DNA of 64,000 bases, taken from contig NZ_JAKNUT010000005.1 of NCBI RefSeq assembly GCF_023155855.1, positions 1 to 64,000 of the forward strand. Reading direction: 5' to 3'. Below are positions 32,160 to 42,082 of the stretch, piece after piece. The DNA comes from Microbacterium aoyamense (GTDB lineage Bacteria > Actinomycetota > Actinomycetes > Actinomycetales > Microbacteriaceae). A program made the position numbers and the translations under genes. Position 1 is the first letter of the stretch. The number at the start of each line of letters is the position of its first letter. The notes under the pieces are model-generated. The model was not told where the DNA came from and did not search any database. It saw only the letters and a list, made by a program, of their open reading frames with translations.

Positions 32160-33665
32160 ATGTTCCGTCGCACCGCCTTCGCCGCCGTCGCTCTGCTCAC
32201 GGCGGGCGCATTGGCGCTCGCCGGGTGCACGTCTGCCGCGCCTGCGCCGACCGCGACGGGTGAGGTCGATCCCGACGCGTCGGTCGCGATCCGGCTCGTG
32301 CTGGAGCCCGGCAACCTCGACATCCGCGAGACGGCCGGCGCGGCGGTGGACCAGATCCTGGTCGACAACATCTACCAGGGTCTCGTCTCGCGCACGCCCG
32401 AGCAGGACATCGTTCCCGCCCTCGCGTCGGACTGGACGGTGTCGCCCGACGGCTTGGAGTACACCTTCACGGTGCGTGAGGGTGTCACATTCCACGACGG
32501 GCAGGAACTCACCCCGCAGGACGTCGTGTGGTCGCTGGAGACGCGCAAAGCGACGCCCGCGTGGCGCGACTCGGCGCGTCTCGCGAACGTCGAGACGATC
32601 ACCGCCGACGGTCAGGACGTCACGCTGACACTGAGCGAGCCCGACTCCAGCCTGCTGTGGAACCTCACCGGCCGCGCCGGGATCGTCCTCAAGGAAGACG
32701 ACGGCGTCGACTACAAGACCGCAGCCAACGGCACCGGCCCGTTCACGCTGGCGAACTGGCGGCAGGGCGACAGCATCACGTTCGCGCGCAACGAGGAGTA
32801 CTGGGGCGACAAGGCGAAGGTCGCCGAGGTCGTGTTCGACTACATCCCCGACAACCAGGCGGCGCTCAACGCCGCCCTCGCGGGCGAGGTCGACGCGCTC
32901 ACCGGGTTCGACGCGAACCTCACCGAGCAGGTCGAGGCGTCCGGCGACTACCAGGTCGTGCTCGGCCAGTCCACCGACAAGGGCACGCTCGCGTTCAACC
33001 AGACGTCGGGCCCCCTCGCCGACAAGCGTGTGCGACAGGCGATCCGCCAGGCGATCGACCACGACGCCTTCCTCGAGGCCGCCCAGTCCGGCCAGACGCT
33101 GTACGGCCCGATCCCCGAGCTCGACCCGGGCTACGAAGACCTCTCGGACGTCGCACCGTACGACCCCGAGGCGGCCAAGGCGCTCCTGGCCGAAGCGGGC
33201 GAGGAGGACCTCGAACTGACCCTCACCATCCCGAACTTCTACCCCACGACGACTGCACAGATCCTCGTGTCGAACCTCAACGATGTCGGCATCACCCTCG
33301 AGGTCGATCAGGTCGATTTCGGCACGTGGCTCAACGACGTCTACACGAACAAGGACTACGACCTCAGCTTCGTGCTGCACACGGAGTCCCGTGACTTCGA
33401 GAACTGGGCCAACCCCGACTACTACTTCACCTACGACAACCCCGACGTCCAGCGCCTCTACAAGGAGTCGCTTGCCGCGACCGACGAGGCCGAAGCCGCG
33501 TCTCTGCTCGCCGAAGCGGCGAAGATCGTCTCGGAGGACGCCGCGGCCGACTGGCTCTACAACGGCGCCTCCGTCGTCGCTGTGGGCACTAACATCACGG
33601 GTATGCCCTCGATCGGTGCGAACGATCGCCTCAATCTCGCAGAACTCGCCAAGAGCAACGGGTGA
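32160..33665 (+). CDS. Oligopeptide/dipeptide ABC transporter substrate-binding lipoprotein
   Basis: This 501-residue lipoprotein has a signal peptide and lipobox ALAGC at about residues 20-24. The class II (SBP_bac_5) fold is seen in DNIYQGLVSRTPEQDIVPAL, the signature-like SDWTVSPDGLEYTFTVREGV, and GPFTLANWRQGD. It delivers peptides or similar solutes to the permeases encoded downstream. Five genes from here to 37243 form one operon joined by 4-base overlaps. Confidence 0.92.
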   Translation: MFRRTAFAAVALLTAGALALAGCTSAAPAPTATGEVDPDASVAIRLVLEPGNLDIRETAGAAVDQILVDNIYQGLVSRTPEQDIVPALASDWTVSPDGLEYTFTVREGVTFHDGQELTPQDVVWSLETRKATPAWRDSARLANVETITADGQDVTLTLSEPDSSLLWNLTGRAGIVLKEDDGVDYKTAANGTGPFTLANWRQGDSITFARNEEYWGDKAKVAEVVFDYIPDNQAALNAALAGEVDALTGFDANLTEQVEASGDYQVVLGQSTDKGTLAFNQTSGPLADKRVRQAIRQAIDHDAFLEAAQSGQTLYGPIPELDPGYEDLSDVAPYDPEAAKALLAEAGEEDLELTLTIPNFYPTTTAQILVSNLNDVGITLEVDQVDFGTWLNDVYTNKDYDLSFVLHTESRDFENWANPDYYFTYDNPDVQRLYKESLAATDEAEAASLLAEAAKIVSEDAAADWLYNGASVVAVGTNITGMPSIGANDRLNLAELAKSNG

Positions 33666-34612
33666 TCCGATACACGCTGACGCGACTGGCCCTGCTTCTG
33701 CTCGGGCTGCTCGTCGCCAGCGTGCTGATCTTCTTCACCCTGCGGGTGCTGCCCGGTGACGTCGCGCAGCTGATCGCCGGCACGGGGTCGACGCCGGAGC
33801 AGGTCGCCGCCATCCGCGAACGGCTGGGCCTCGACCAGCCTCTCCCTCTGCAGTATCTCGATTGGATCGGCGGGGTGCTGCGCGGCGACCTCGGCACGTC
33901 GCAGATCACCGGTTCGACCGTCGCGAGCGAACTCGTCGAGAAGGCGCAGGTCACGCTCCCGCTCGGCGTCATGGCGCTCGTGATCGCCGTGCTTTTCAGC
34001 GTTCCGTTCGGTGTGCTGTCGGCGATGCGCCGCGGCCGCGCCGACGGCACGGCTCTCAGCGTCGGCGCGCAGACGGTCGCAGCGGTGCCGGTCGTCTGGG
34101 CCGGGATGATGCTCGTGATCGTCTTCGCCGTGTGGCTCGGTTGGCTGCCGGCGCAGGGCTTCCCCCGCAGCGGCTGGAACGATCCGTGGGCGGCGTTCCG
34201 CGCCCTCATCCTCCCCGCCCTCACGATCGGCATCGTCGAGGGGGCGATGCTCCTGCGCTTCGTGCGCAGCGCGACGCTGCAGGCCGTCGGCCAGGACTAC
34301 GTCCGCACCGCCGCGGCGAAGGGGTTGACGCGGGATGCCGCGCTCATCCGCCACGGACTCCCCGTCGTCGGGCTCTCGGTCATCACGGTGCTGGGTCTGC
34401 AGGTCGCGGGCATCATCGTCGGCGCAGTCGTGATCGAGCAGCTGTTCACGCTCCCGGGGATCGGGCGGATGCTGGTGGCCGACGTCGGAGCGCGCGACCT
34501 GCTCAAGGTGCAGGGCGAGCTGCTCGTGCTCACGGGGTTCGTGCTCGTCGTCGGGTTCGTCGTCGATCTGGTGCACCGGCTCATCGACCCACGGCAGAGG
34601 GAAGCGACATGA
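33662..34612 (+). CDS. Oligopeptide ABC permease (DppB/OppB type)
   Basis: This 316-residue inner-membrane protein has the DppB N-terminus (TLTRLALLLLGLLVASVLIF) and the EAA loop (DYVRTAAAKGLTRDAALIRH). The GTG 33662 overlaps the binding-protein stop. It pairs with the DppC-type permease encoded next. Confidence 0.93.
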   Translation: MIRYTLTRLALLLLGLLVASVLIFFTLRVLPGDVAQLIAGTGSTPEQVAAIRERLGLDQPLPLQYLDWIGGVLRGDLGTSQITGSTVASELVEKAQVTLPLGVMALVIAVLFSVPFGVLSAMRRGRADGTALSVGAQTVAAVPVVWAGMMLVIVFAVWLGWLPAQGFPRSGWNDPWAAFRALILPALTIGIVEGAMLLRFVRSATLQAVGQDYVRTAAAKGLTRDAALIRHGLPVVGLSVITVLGLQVAGIIVGAVVIEQLFTLPGIGRMLVADVGARDLLKVQGELLVLTGFVLVVGFVVDLVHRLIDPRQREAT

Positions 34613-35670
34613 GCGACGACACGACCCCTCGCTCCGCCCCCGACGCCGCAGCCGATGCCGCCCGGTCGGAGAATTCGCGCTCGGCCGGAGCATCCGGCCC
34701 GAATTCTCCGACATCGGCGACATTCTCCGACCGTGGTGCGCGGGAGGGCCGCCTGGGTGATCGCGATGACAGCGACCGGGCGCCGAGCCGGTGGGCGTGG
34801 CTCGGGCGACTCTGGTCGCTGTCGACCGGGCGCTTCGGGCTCATCGTGGTCGCCGTCATCCTCCTGACCGCGATCGTCGCGGCGTTCTGGACGCCGTTCC
34901 CACCTCAGCAGGTCGACATCGCGAACCGCTGGGCGGGCCCGGGTTGGCCGCACGTCCTGGGGACGGACGGGTCGGGCCGCGACATCCTGAGCCTGCTCAT
35001 GGCCGGCGCCCGCACGACGGTCTTCGTCGCGATCGGCGCAGGCGTCGTGGCGACCGTCGTCGGCGTCGCCCTCGCCGCGCTGGGGGCGCTCACGGCGCGG
35101 TGGATCCGCGAGTCGGTCGCCGTGCTCGTCGACATCCTCATCGCGTTCCCCGTGCTCATCATCGCGATGATGATCTCTGCCGTCTTCGGCGGGTCGCTGT
35201 GGGTCGTCATCTGGGCGGTCGGGATCGGGTTCGGCGTCAACATCGCGCGCGTGACGCGACCCGAGCTGCGGCGCGTGCTGCACAGCGACTTCGTGCTCGC
35301 GGGCAAGGCGTCGGGGCTCACACCGGCGCAGAACCTGCTGCGCCACCTCATGCCCAACGTCGCGCCGGTCTTCATCGTGCAGCTCTCGTGGGGCATGGCC
35401 GTCGCGGTGCTCGCCGAGGCGGGTCTGTCGTATCTCGGCGTCGGCGCGCCCCCGACCGAGCCGTCGTGGGGGCTCCTGCTCGCGCAGCTGCAGCAGTACA
35501 TCACGGTGCACCCGCTCTCGGTGATCTGGCCCGGACTCGCGATCACGTTCACGGTGCTGGGGCTCAATCTGCTGGGCGACGGGCTGCGCGAGGCGACCGA
35601 CCCCACGCTCACGCGAGCGAACCGCGCGCGGCGAGCGGCCGAGTCGCACATGCCCGAGGTGGTGTCATGA
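34609..35670 (+). CDS. Oligopeptide ABC permease (DppC/OppC type), extended N-terminus
   Basis: This 353-residue permease has the usual DppC core: GTDGSGRDILSLLMAGART and an EAA loop (DFVLAGKASGLTPAQNLLRH). The first 65 residues before the first helix are hydrophilic and low-complexity (Asp/Ala/Ser-rich), longer than usual. Within that part bases 34668-34709 form a nearly perfect inverted repeat, which suggests a palindromic element inserted in frame. ATG 34609 overlaps the DppB stop. Confidence 0.92.
   Translation: MSDDTTPRSAPDAAADAARSENSRSAGASGPNSPTSATFSDRGAREGRLGDRDDSDRAPSRWAWLGRLWSLSTGRFGLIVVAVILLTAIVAAFWTPFPPQQVDIANRWAGPGWPHVLGTDGSGRDILSLLMAGARTTVFVAIGAGVVATVVGVALAALGALTARWIRESVAVLVDILIAFPVLIIAMMISAVFGGSLWVVIWAVGIGFGVNIARVTRPELRRVLHSDFVLAGKASGLTPAQNLLRHLMPNVAPVFIVQLSWGMAVAVLAEAGLSYLGVGAPPTEPSWGLLLAQLQQYITVHPLSVIWPGLAITFTVLGLNLLGDGLREATDPTLTRANRARRAAESHMPEVVS
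34668..34709. repeat. Inverted repeat inside the DppC-type gene
   Basis: GGAGAATTCG (34668-34677) and CGAATTCTCC (34700-34709) are exact complements, with GGCCGG and CCGGCC as an inner pair. A further ATTCTCCGAC copy lies about 12 bases downstream. Confidence 0.8.
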
Positions 35671-36455
35671 GCCTCGAGGTGCAGGACCTCACGATCGACA
35701 TCGGCGGTCGCCGTGTCGTCGACGGCGTCTCGTTCTCGGTGCCCGACGGCGCTCGCGTCGGGCTCATCGGCGAGTCCGGCTCAGGCAAGTCGCTCACGGC
35801 GCTGGCGATCCTGGGCCTGCTGCCCGACGGCGCGGCGGCGGGCGGCTCGATCCGCTGGAACGGCCGCGAACTGCTCGGCCTGCCCGACCGTGAACTGGCC
35901 GGGTTGCGTGGCGACGAGATCGGCATCGTCTTCCAGGAGCCCCGCACCGCGCTCAATCCGATCCGGACCGTCGGCCGCCAGATCGCAGAGTCCATCCGCA
36001 TCCACGAGAAGACGACGAAGAAGGATGCCGCGGCCCGCGCGATTGCCGAGGCATCCCGCGTCGCCCTCCCCGACCCGTCGACGATCGTGAGCCGCTATCC
36101 GCACCAGCTCTCGGGTGGCCAGCGCCAGCGCGTCGCGATCGCGATGGCGCTCGCGTGCCGGCCGCGGCTGCTCATCGCCGACGAGCCGACGACGGCGCTC
36201 GACGTCACGATCCAGGCCGAGATCCTCGAGCTCCTGCTCTCGCTCGTCGAGAGCGAGGGCATGTCGCTCGTGTTCATCACCCACGACCTCGCGGTGCTGT
36301 CGCAGATCGCGACGCACGGCGTCGTGCTCGAGCACGGGCACGTGGTCGAGGACGCTCCGGTCTCGAAGCTGCTCACGGCACCGGCATCCCCTGTCACGCA
36401 GGAACTCCTGCGCGACGCGACGGCGACCCTGTGGCGACCGGGAGGTGTCGCATGA
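35667..36455 (+). CDS. Oligopeptide ABC ATPase (DppD/OppD type)
   Basis: This 262-residue ATPase has Walker A GESGSGKS, signature [15 protein letters not shown], Walker [13 protein letters not shown] and switch His in [11 protein letters not shown]. The C-terminal zinc/cofactor-type extension of OppD proteins is short. ATG 35667 overlaps the previous stop. It works with the DppF-type ATPase. Confidence 0.92.
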   Translation: MSLEVQDLTIDIGGRRVVDGVSFSVPDGARVGLIGESGSGKSLTALAILGLLPDGAAAGGSIRWNGRELLGLPDRELAGLRGDEIGIVFQEPRTALNPIRTVGRQIAESIRIHEKTTKKDAAARAIAEASRVALPDPSTIVSRYPHQLSGGQRQRVAIAMALACRPRLLIADEPTTALDVTIQAEILELLLSLVESEGMSLVFITHDLAVLSQIATHGVVLEHGHVVEDAPVSKLLTAPASPVTQELLRDATATLWRPGGVA

Positions 36456-37243
36456 CCCTGCTCAGCGCGCGCGGGCTCACGCGCACCTACCGCTCCCCCG
36501 GCGAGACGTGGGGCCGGCCCGTGCTCACGACCGCACTGGACGACGCCGATCTCGACGTCGACGAGGGCTCGGCGGTCGGCGTCATCGGCGAGTCCGGGTC
36601 GGGCAAGTCGACGCTCGTCCGCCTGCTGCTGGGCCTGGACACGCCCACGGCGGGAACGGTCACGTTCGACGGGCGGGAGGTGGATGCCGCGGCCTCCGCC
36701 CGCTCGTTGCACTGGCTCCGCCGTGAGACGGGCATCGTCTTCCAGGACCCGTACGCCTCGCTCGACCCGCGCATGAGCATCGGCCGCATCGTCGGAGAAC
36801 CGCTGTGGGCGCTCGGCATCGAGGGCGACCGCCGGGCGCGCGTGCGCGCGGTTCTCGAAGACGTCGGACTCGAGGCATCCATGGCGAATCGCTTCCCGCA
36901 CGAGTTCTCGGGCGGCCAGCGACAGCGGATCGCGCTCGCCCGCGCGATCGTGCACAGCCCCCGCCTGCTCGTGGGCGATGAGCCGCTCTCGGCGCTCGAC
37001 GTCACCGTCCGGGCGCAGATCCTGGAGCTGCTCGCCGAACTGCGCGCACGCGATGGGCTGACCCTCGTCATGGTGTCGCACGACATCGGCGTCGTCCAGA
37101 ACCTCTGCGACCAGGTCGTCGTCATGAAGGACGGCCGCATCGTCGAGGAGGGGCCGACCGAGAAGGTGCTCCTGCAGCCGCAGGTGGCGTACACGCGGCG
37201 GCTCCTGGCATCCATCCCCACGATCGACCCGACCGCCTCGTGA
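36452..37243 (+). CDS. Oligopeptide ABC ATPase (DppF/OppF type)
   Basis: This 263-residue ATPase carries [23 protein letters not shown] (typical of OppF), [14 protein letters not shown], Walker [13 protein letters not shown] and [13 protein letters not shown]. The Walker B begins with G-D-E-P instead of the more common A-D-E-P. ATG 36452 overlaps the DppD stop and closes the operon. Confidence 0.92.
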   Translation: MTLLSARGLTRTYRSPGETWGRPVLTTALDDADLDVDEGSAVGVIGESGSGKSTLVRLLLGLDTPTAGTVTFDGREVDAAASARSLHWLRRETGIVFQDPYASLDPRMSIGRIVGEPLWALGIEGDRRARVRAVLEDVGLEASMANRFPHEFSGGQRQRIALARAIVHSPRLLVGDEPLSALDVTVRAQILELLAELRARDGLTLVMVSHDIGVVQNLCDQVVVMKDGRIVEEGPTEKVLLQPQVAYTRRLLASIPTIDPTAS

Positions 37244-37275
37244 CGTTGTCGGGGCGCCTCGGTAGCCTCGGTGCT

Positions 37276-38343
37276 ATGGCCCACGCGATCGTCCCTCCGT
37301 ATCTGCTCGCTCGCATCGCCGCCGTGCAGGAGCCCACGTGGGCGCGCGCCGCGGAGGCCGCGCGAGCGACCCTCGCGGTGCCGCGGCCGTATCGCCCGGG
37401 GCGCACGCGCCTGCGTCTGTCGATCGAGGACGGCGGCACACTCGTCGCCGAGGCCGCTCCGGCCCCCGACCGCACGATCTCGGACGCCCAGCAGCGCGAG
37501 ACCCTGCCGGGCGTGCGCGTTCGGGGAGAGGACGACCCGGCGACGGGCGACGAATCGGTCGACGAGGCGTTCGACGGCTTGGGCGAGACGTACGACTTCC
37601 TGTGGGATGCCTTCGGCCGCAACGGCCTGGACGACGCGGGTGGTCAGCTGCTGGCGACGGTGCATTACGGCCAGGACTACGACAACGCGTTCTGGAACGG
37701 CGAGCGCATGGTGTTCGGCGACGGCGACGGCGAGGTCTTCCAGGGCTTCACCGGCTCGCTCTCGGTCATCGCGCACGAGCTCGCGCACGGCGTCGTGGAC
37801 GCCGAGGGCGGCCTCACGTATCAGGGTCAGTCGGGGGCGCTCAACGAGTCTTTCGCCGACGTGATCGGCGTGCTCACGGAGCAGCATGCGAAGGGGCAGG
37901 ATGCCGCGTCCGCGACGTGGCTCGTCGGTGAGGGCATCTTCACCGACGCGGTGCAGGGCCGCGCGCTGCGATCGATGGCTGCGCCCGGCACGGCGTATGA
38001 CGACGACGTGCTCGGCAAGGATCCGCAGCCCGGGCACATGCGCGACTACGTCGTGACGCAGGACGACAACGGCGGCGTGCACATCAACTCCGGCATCCCG
38101 AATCACGCGTTCCATCTGCTGGCTGTCGCGCTGGGCGGCCGCGCGTGGGAGCGCGCCGGGCTCATCTGGTACCGCACGCTCACGAGCGGCGAGCTCACGC
38201 CCGACACCGACTTCACGACGTTCGCGGCCGCCACCGTGCGCGCCGCCGAGACGGAGTACGGTGAGGGTTCGGAGGAAGCGGACGCCGTCCGAGACGCATG
38301 GGCGGGCGTCGGCGTCGACGTGGATGGACGAGACGAAGCCTGA
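37276..38343 (+). CDS. Protealysin-like M4 neutral metalloprotease
   Basis: This 355-residue thermolysin-family protease has zinc ligands in HELAHG (167-171) and LNESFAD (Glu at about 191), and a catalytic His in SGIPNHAFHL. There is no signal peptide. The N-terminus is a short propeptide with PPYLL at 7-11, the hallmark of protealysin-type precursors. Such enzymes are intracellular or exported without Sec. A protealysin inhibitor-like gene overlaps its 3' end by 20 bases. Confidence 0.9.
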   Translation: MAHAIVPPYLLARIAAVQEPTWARAAEAARATLAVPRPYRPGRTRLRLSIEDGGTLVAEAAPAPDRTISDAQQRETLPGVRVRGEDDPATGDESVDEAFDGLGETYDFLWDAFGRNGLDDAGGQLLATVHYGQDYDNAFWNGERMVFGDGDGEVFQGFTGSLSVIAHELAHGVVDAEGGLTYQGQSGALNESFADVIGVLTEQHAKGQDAASATWLVGEGIFTDAVQGRALRSMAAPGTAYDDDVLGKDPQPGHMRDYVVTQDDNGGVHINSGIPNHAFHLLAVALGGRAWERAGLIWYRTLTSGELTPDTDFTTFAAATVRAAETEYGEGSEEADAVRDAWAGVGVDVDGRDEA

Positions 38344-38653
38344 CGACGAGATCGTCGTCGTCATCGTGACCCGCACGGGCGGGATCGCGGGGCTGCGCCG
38401 CGCGTGGCGCGCTGAGCCTCGACCAGACGAGGCATCCGTCTTCGTCGACCTCATCGCCCGATGTCCCTGGGAAGCACCGGGCCCGTGGGACGAACCCGTG
38501 CCCGACCCCGCCGGCGCCGACCGCTACACGTGGTCGATCGCGGCGCAGTGCGGACCCGAGGAGCGCGAAGCGGATGTGCCCGACACCGACCTCACCGGGC
38601 CGTGGCGCGACCTCGTCGACGCCGTGCGGGACTGGAAGGCGCCGGAGGACTGA
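38324..38653 (+). CDS. Emfourin-like inhibitor of M4 protease
   Basis: This 109-residue protein contains the emfourin-like TRTGGIAGLRRAW near its N-terminus, followed by acidic, Trp-rich segments (CPWEAPGPWDEPV, YTWSIAAQCG). Emfourin proteins are slow-binding inhibitors of protealysin-type proteases and are encoded next to them. ATG 38324 lies inside the protease gene, so the two are co-translated. A cognate inhibitor-protease pair is the best reading, inferred from family and position. Confidence 0.8.
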   Translation: MDETKPDDEIVVVIVTRTGGIAGLRRAWRAEPRPDEASVFVDLIARCPWEAPGPWDEPVPDPAGADRYTWSIAAQCGPEEREADVPDTDLTGPWRDLVDAVRDWKAPED

Positions 38654-39268
38654 TCAGCCGCCGAAGAGCTTGCGCTTCTTCTTGACCGGCTTGAGCGACT
38701 TCTGCAGGTAGATCGTGCCGAGCCAGCGGCCGAACTTGAAGCCGACCCGGCCCATGCGGCCGACCTCGACGAAGCCGAGTTTCTCGTGGAGGGCGATGGA
38801 CGCCTCGGCTCCCTTGTCGCTGATGACGGCGACCATCTCGCGGATGCCGGCCTCTTCGCAGGCGGCGATGAGTGCCTCGAGCAGAGGCCGACCGAGGCCC
38901 TTGCCGGTCGCCGCCTGGCCCAGGTAGATCGAGTTCTCGACGCTGTAGCGGTACGCGGTCTTGCTCGACATGGGCTGCACGAGCGCGTACCCGAGCACCT
39001 GACCGGCGGGCGACTCGGCGACGAGGAAGGGGAGCCCTGCCTTCGCGAGGCCGGCGATCTTGTCACGCCACTGCTTCAGAGACCACTTCTTCTCGTCGAA
39101 CGTCACGACCGAGTTGGTCACGTAGTAGTTGTAGATCTCGCGGATGTCGGGCACATCGCGATCCTCGACGGGTCGGATCGTGAACGCGAACGTGCGCTCG
39201 GGCTCCGGCGCCCTCCGCAGGTGGCGCGGCAGGCTGCGCCGGTCGCGGTCGTATTCCTCCTCGAGCAT
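38654..39268 (-). CDS. GNAT acetyltransferase (phosphinothricin-acetyltransferase type)
   Basis: This 204-residue protein reads IREIYNYYVTNSVVTFDEK, a Pat-family signature, with acetyl-CoA loop ATGKGLGRPLLEAL and motif B LHEKLGFVEVG. A Lys-rich tail (KSLKPVKKKRKLF) is unusual. The substrate is unknown. Its stop abuts the emfourin-like gene tail to tail with no gap. Confidence 0.85.
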   Translation of the reverse strand: MLEEEYDRDRRSLPRHLRRAPEPERTFAFTIRPVEDRDVPDIREIYNYYVTNSVVTFDEKKWSLKQWRDKIAGLAKAGLPFLVAESPAGQVLGYALVQPMSSKTAYRYSVENSIYLGQAATGKGLGRPLLEALIAACEEAGIREMVAVISDKGAEASIALHEKLGFVEVGRMGRVGFKFGRWLGTIYLQKSLKPVKKKRKLFGG

Positions 39269-39272
39269 GGGG

Positions 39273-39965
39273 TCAGCCTACGACCCGCCAGTCGACGGGC
39301 TCCGCACCCTGCGCGCGCAACAGGTCGTTCGCGCGCGAGAAGGGCCGGGACCCGAAGAAACCGCGGCTCGCCGAGAGGGGTGACGGATGCGGCGACTCGA
39401 CTATCGGCGTCTGCCCGAGCAGGGGGCGCAGGTTCGCGGCATCCCTCCCCCACAGGACCGCCACGAGCGGTCGGTCGCGTGCGACGAGCGTGCGGATCGC
39501 GTGCTCGGTGACCTTCTCCCACCCCCAGCCGCGGTGCGAGGCGGGCTGCCCCGGCGCGACCGTCAGCACGCGGTTGAGCAGCATGACGCCCTGGTCGCTC
39601 CAGGCCGAGAGGTCGCCGTGCGGGGCCCGCGGAATGCCGAGGTCCGCCTCGAGCTCCTGGTAGATGTTCGACAGGCTGCGCGGCAGGGGTCGCACGTGCT
39701 CTTCGACGGCGAACGAGAGGCCGATGGGATGCCCCGGCGTCGGATACGGGTCCTGTCCGACGATCAGCACCCGCACGTCGCCGAGGGGACGCGCGAAAGC
39801 CCGCAGCACGCGGTCGCCCGCGGGGAGGTAGCCGCGCCCGGCGGCCGTCTCGGCGCGAAGCCGCTCCCCCAGCGCCGCGATGTCTTGACCGACCGGCGCG
39901 AGCGCGGCGGCCCACGCCGAGTCGATCAGCCCCGCGTCGGCGAGCTCAGACAGCGTCAGCGCCAT
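39273..39965 (-). CDS. ung: Uracil-DNA glycosylase
   Basis: This 230-residue family 1 UDG removes uracil from DNA. The water-activating loop [17 protein letters not shown] has catalytic Asp 72, [20 protein letters not shown] contains the uracil-binding Asn, and the Leu loop [14 protein letters not shown] carries the catalytic His. Length and motifs are standard. Its start overlaps the phosphoribosyltransferase gene by 20 bases. Confidence 0.96.
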   Translation of the reverse strand: MALTLSELADAGLIDSAWAAALAPVGQDIAALGERLRAETAAGRGYLPAGDRVLRAFARPLGDVRVLIVGQDPYPTPGHPIGLSFAVEEHVRPLPRSLSNIYQELEADLGIPRAPHGDLSAWSDQGVMLLNRVLTVAPGQPASHRGWGWEKVTEHAIRTLVARDRPLVAVLWGRDAANLRPLLGQTPIVESPHPSPLSASRGFFGSRPFSRANDLLRAQGAEPVDWRVVG

Positions 39966-40449
39966 CGCGGGCGTCCTCGTCGATGACCGACCCCTGCGCC
40001 GACCACGGGAAGTCGATCCACAGATCGGTCGCCTTCCACGAGTAGTCGGGCTCGATGATCGTCGTGGGCTTCGTGTAGATCGTGACCGAGCGCACGTCGG
40101 CGCCCCGGCCCTTCAGCAGGTCGACGGCGAGTGCGAGCGTGCGCCCGCTGTCGGCGACGTCGTCAACGAGCAGCACCCGCCTGCCGTCGAGGTACGTCAT
40201 GTCGAGTTCGGGCGGAAGGAGCTCCGGCGCGTCGAGCACCGTGCCGATCCCCGTGTAGAACTCGACGTTGATCGCGCCGCAGTTCTTAACGCCGAGGCCG
40301 TACGCGATCGACCCTGCCGGAAGCAGCCCGCCGCGCGCGATCGCGACGACGACCTCGGGTACGAAGCCGTCGGCGACGATAGCCCGCGCGAGGTCGCGGG
40401 ATGCCGCGCCGAATCCATCCCACGTGAGCGTCTCGCGCGTCTTCTCCAC
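39946..40449 (-). CDS. Purine phosphoribosyltransferase family protein
   Basis: This 167-residue type I PRTase has the PRPP-binding signature [19 protein letters not shown] and an early [19 protein letters not shown] loop. It resembles xanthine/hypoxanthine (Gpt-like) enzymes, but the hood domain is not enough to set specificity. The start is GTG 40449. Confidence 0.88.
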   Translation of the reverse strand: MEKTRETLTWDGFGAASRDLARAIVADGFVPEVVVAIARGGLLPAGSIAYGLGVKNCGAINVEFYTGIGTVLDAPELLPPELDMTYLDGRRVLLVDDVADSGRTLALAVDLLKGRGADVRSVTIYTKPTTIIEPDYSWKATDLWIDFPWSAQGSVIDEDARDGADAV

Positions 40450-40512
40450 AGTCCGTTCCTCCCGGTCGTCCTGCGTCCAGACTAGGTCTCGCGTGGTGTT
40501 AGTCTCGCCGCT

Positions 40513-42033
40513 GTGACCCGCGCCTCCTCTGCCGACCGCCCCCGCGGTTCGGCGCTGCGTAATTCTGCCTTGGGCATCACCGCCGGCCTCATCGGCTGGT
40601 TCATCGTCGTCGAGCTCGTGAGCGGACTACTGCAGGGCTACTACGTGCCGCTGTTCAGCGACATCGTGCACGAGCTCGGCATCCACGATTCCGACGTCAA
40701 CTGGTTCGAGGCGGCGCAGCTGCTGCTCTCGGCGCTCGTGCTGCCGATCCTCGCGAAGCTCGGCGACATGTACGGGCACAAGAAGATCCTGCTCATCTCG
40801 GCGATCCTCACGGCGGGCGCGAGCTGGTGGCTCGCGTTCTCGGGCGACTTCTGGTCGTTCCTGATCGCGTGGGCGCTGCAGGGCTTCTACGTCGTGTGGC
40901 TCCCGCTCGAGATCGCGCTCATCTTCGAACGCGGTCGGCGTCAGAACCGCGGCGTCTCGACGACGCGCCGGGCGGCGGGCCTGCTCGTCGTGGGCCTGCA
41001 GGCGGGTGCGATCATCGGCGCCCTGGCCGCCGGGCGCATCTTCGCCGCCACGGGCGACCTGCAGACGACCCTCTTCATCCCCGCGATCGCCGTCACGCTC
41101 GTCGCGATCGTGATCTGGCTCGCCGTGCCCGAGTCCGAGCCCCTGCCCGGCCGCAGGCTCGACACGTGGGGCTTCGTCATCCTCGCGTGGGGCCTCCTGC
41201 TCGTCACGGGCGCTCTCGTGTACATGCGGATGATCGGCGAGCTGAACCTCGGCGCGAGCGGGTGGATCTGGGTCGGCGTGCTGCTGGCCGCCGGTGTCGC
41301 GATGTTCTGGTGGTTCGTGCGGTACGAACTGCGGCAGGAAGACCCCGCGATCGACATCCGTGTGCTCCGCAAGCCCGAGATGTGGCCCGTGCAGGCGACG
41401 GCATTCCTCGTCGGGATCAGCCTCCTCGGCGCCCAGGGGCCGCTCTCGACATACGCGGGTACGGACTCCTCACTCGGCTACGGGCTGGGACTGGATGCCA
41501 CGGACCGCTCGAACATCATCGGCGTCTACCTGATCTCGCTCATCATCGGTGCCGTCGTGTTCGCGATCACGTCGCGAAAGGCGAGCCCCCGCGTCATCCT
41601 CATCGTCGCCTCGGCGCTCGTCGGCATCGGCTACCTGCTCTTCCTGCCGTTCCACACGGAGCTGTGGCAGGTGCTCCTCAACCTCATGATCGCGGGCATC
41701 GGCTCGGGCGCGCTCGTGGCGGCGATGCCCGCCGCCGCGGCCGCGGCGGCGCCGCGCGGACAGACCGGCATCGCGTCGGCTCTGACGAACACGACCAAGA
41801 CGATCGGCGGCACGTTCGCCTCGGCCGTCTTCGGCGTCCTCCTCGCCGTCGGCGCGGGCACCGTCGCGAGCCAGACCGCGGCATCCCTCGGCGGTTACCT
41901 GGCCGTATGGGCGATCTGCGCCGCGGGCGGCTTCGCCGCGGCGGCCGTGCTGTTCTTCGTCCCGAAGGTCGCGTTCGCCGACACCCTCCCCGAAGAGCTC
42001 GAGCAGACCGCGGGCGAGTCGCAGATCATCTGA
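40513..42033 (+). CDS. MFS transporter (DHA2-like)
   Basis: This 506-residue protein has about 14 predicted helices and the MFS motif AKLGDMYGHKKIL. Such length and layout fit the DHA2 drug/proton antiporters. GTG 40513 begins the protein. The substrate is unknown. It is divergent from the PRTase gene and convergent with the SDR gene. Confidence 0.88.
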   Translation: MTRASSADRPRGSALRNSALGITAGLIGWFIVVELVSGLLQGYYVPLFSDIVHELGIHDSDVNWFEAAQLLLSALVLPILAKLGDMYGHKKILLISAILTAGASWWLAFSGDFWSFLIAWALQGFYVVWLPLEIALIFERGRRQNRGVSTTRRAAGLLVVGLQAGAIIGALAAGRIFAATGDLQTTLFIPAIAVTLVAIVIWLAVPESEPLPGRRLDTWGFVILAWGLLLVTGALVYMRMIGELNLGASGWIWVGVLLAAGVAMFWWFVRYELRQEDPAIDIRVLRKPEMWPVQATAFLVGISLLGAQGPLSTYAGTDSSLGYGLGLDATDRSNIIGVYLISLIIGAVVFAITSRKASPRVILIVASALVGIGYLLFLPFHTELWQVLLNLMIAGIGSGALVAAMPAAAAAAAPRGQTGIASALTNTTKTIGGTFASAVFGVLLAVGAGTVASQTAASLGGYLAVWAICAAGGFAAAAVLFFVPKVAFADTLPEELEQTAGESQII

Positions 42034-42082
42034 CCCTCCCCAGCCTGAGTAGGGGGCGGTCCCTTCCCCGATCGGCGGGGGG

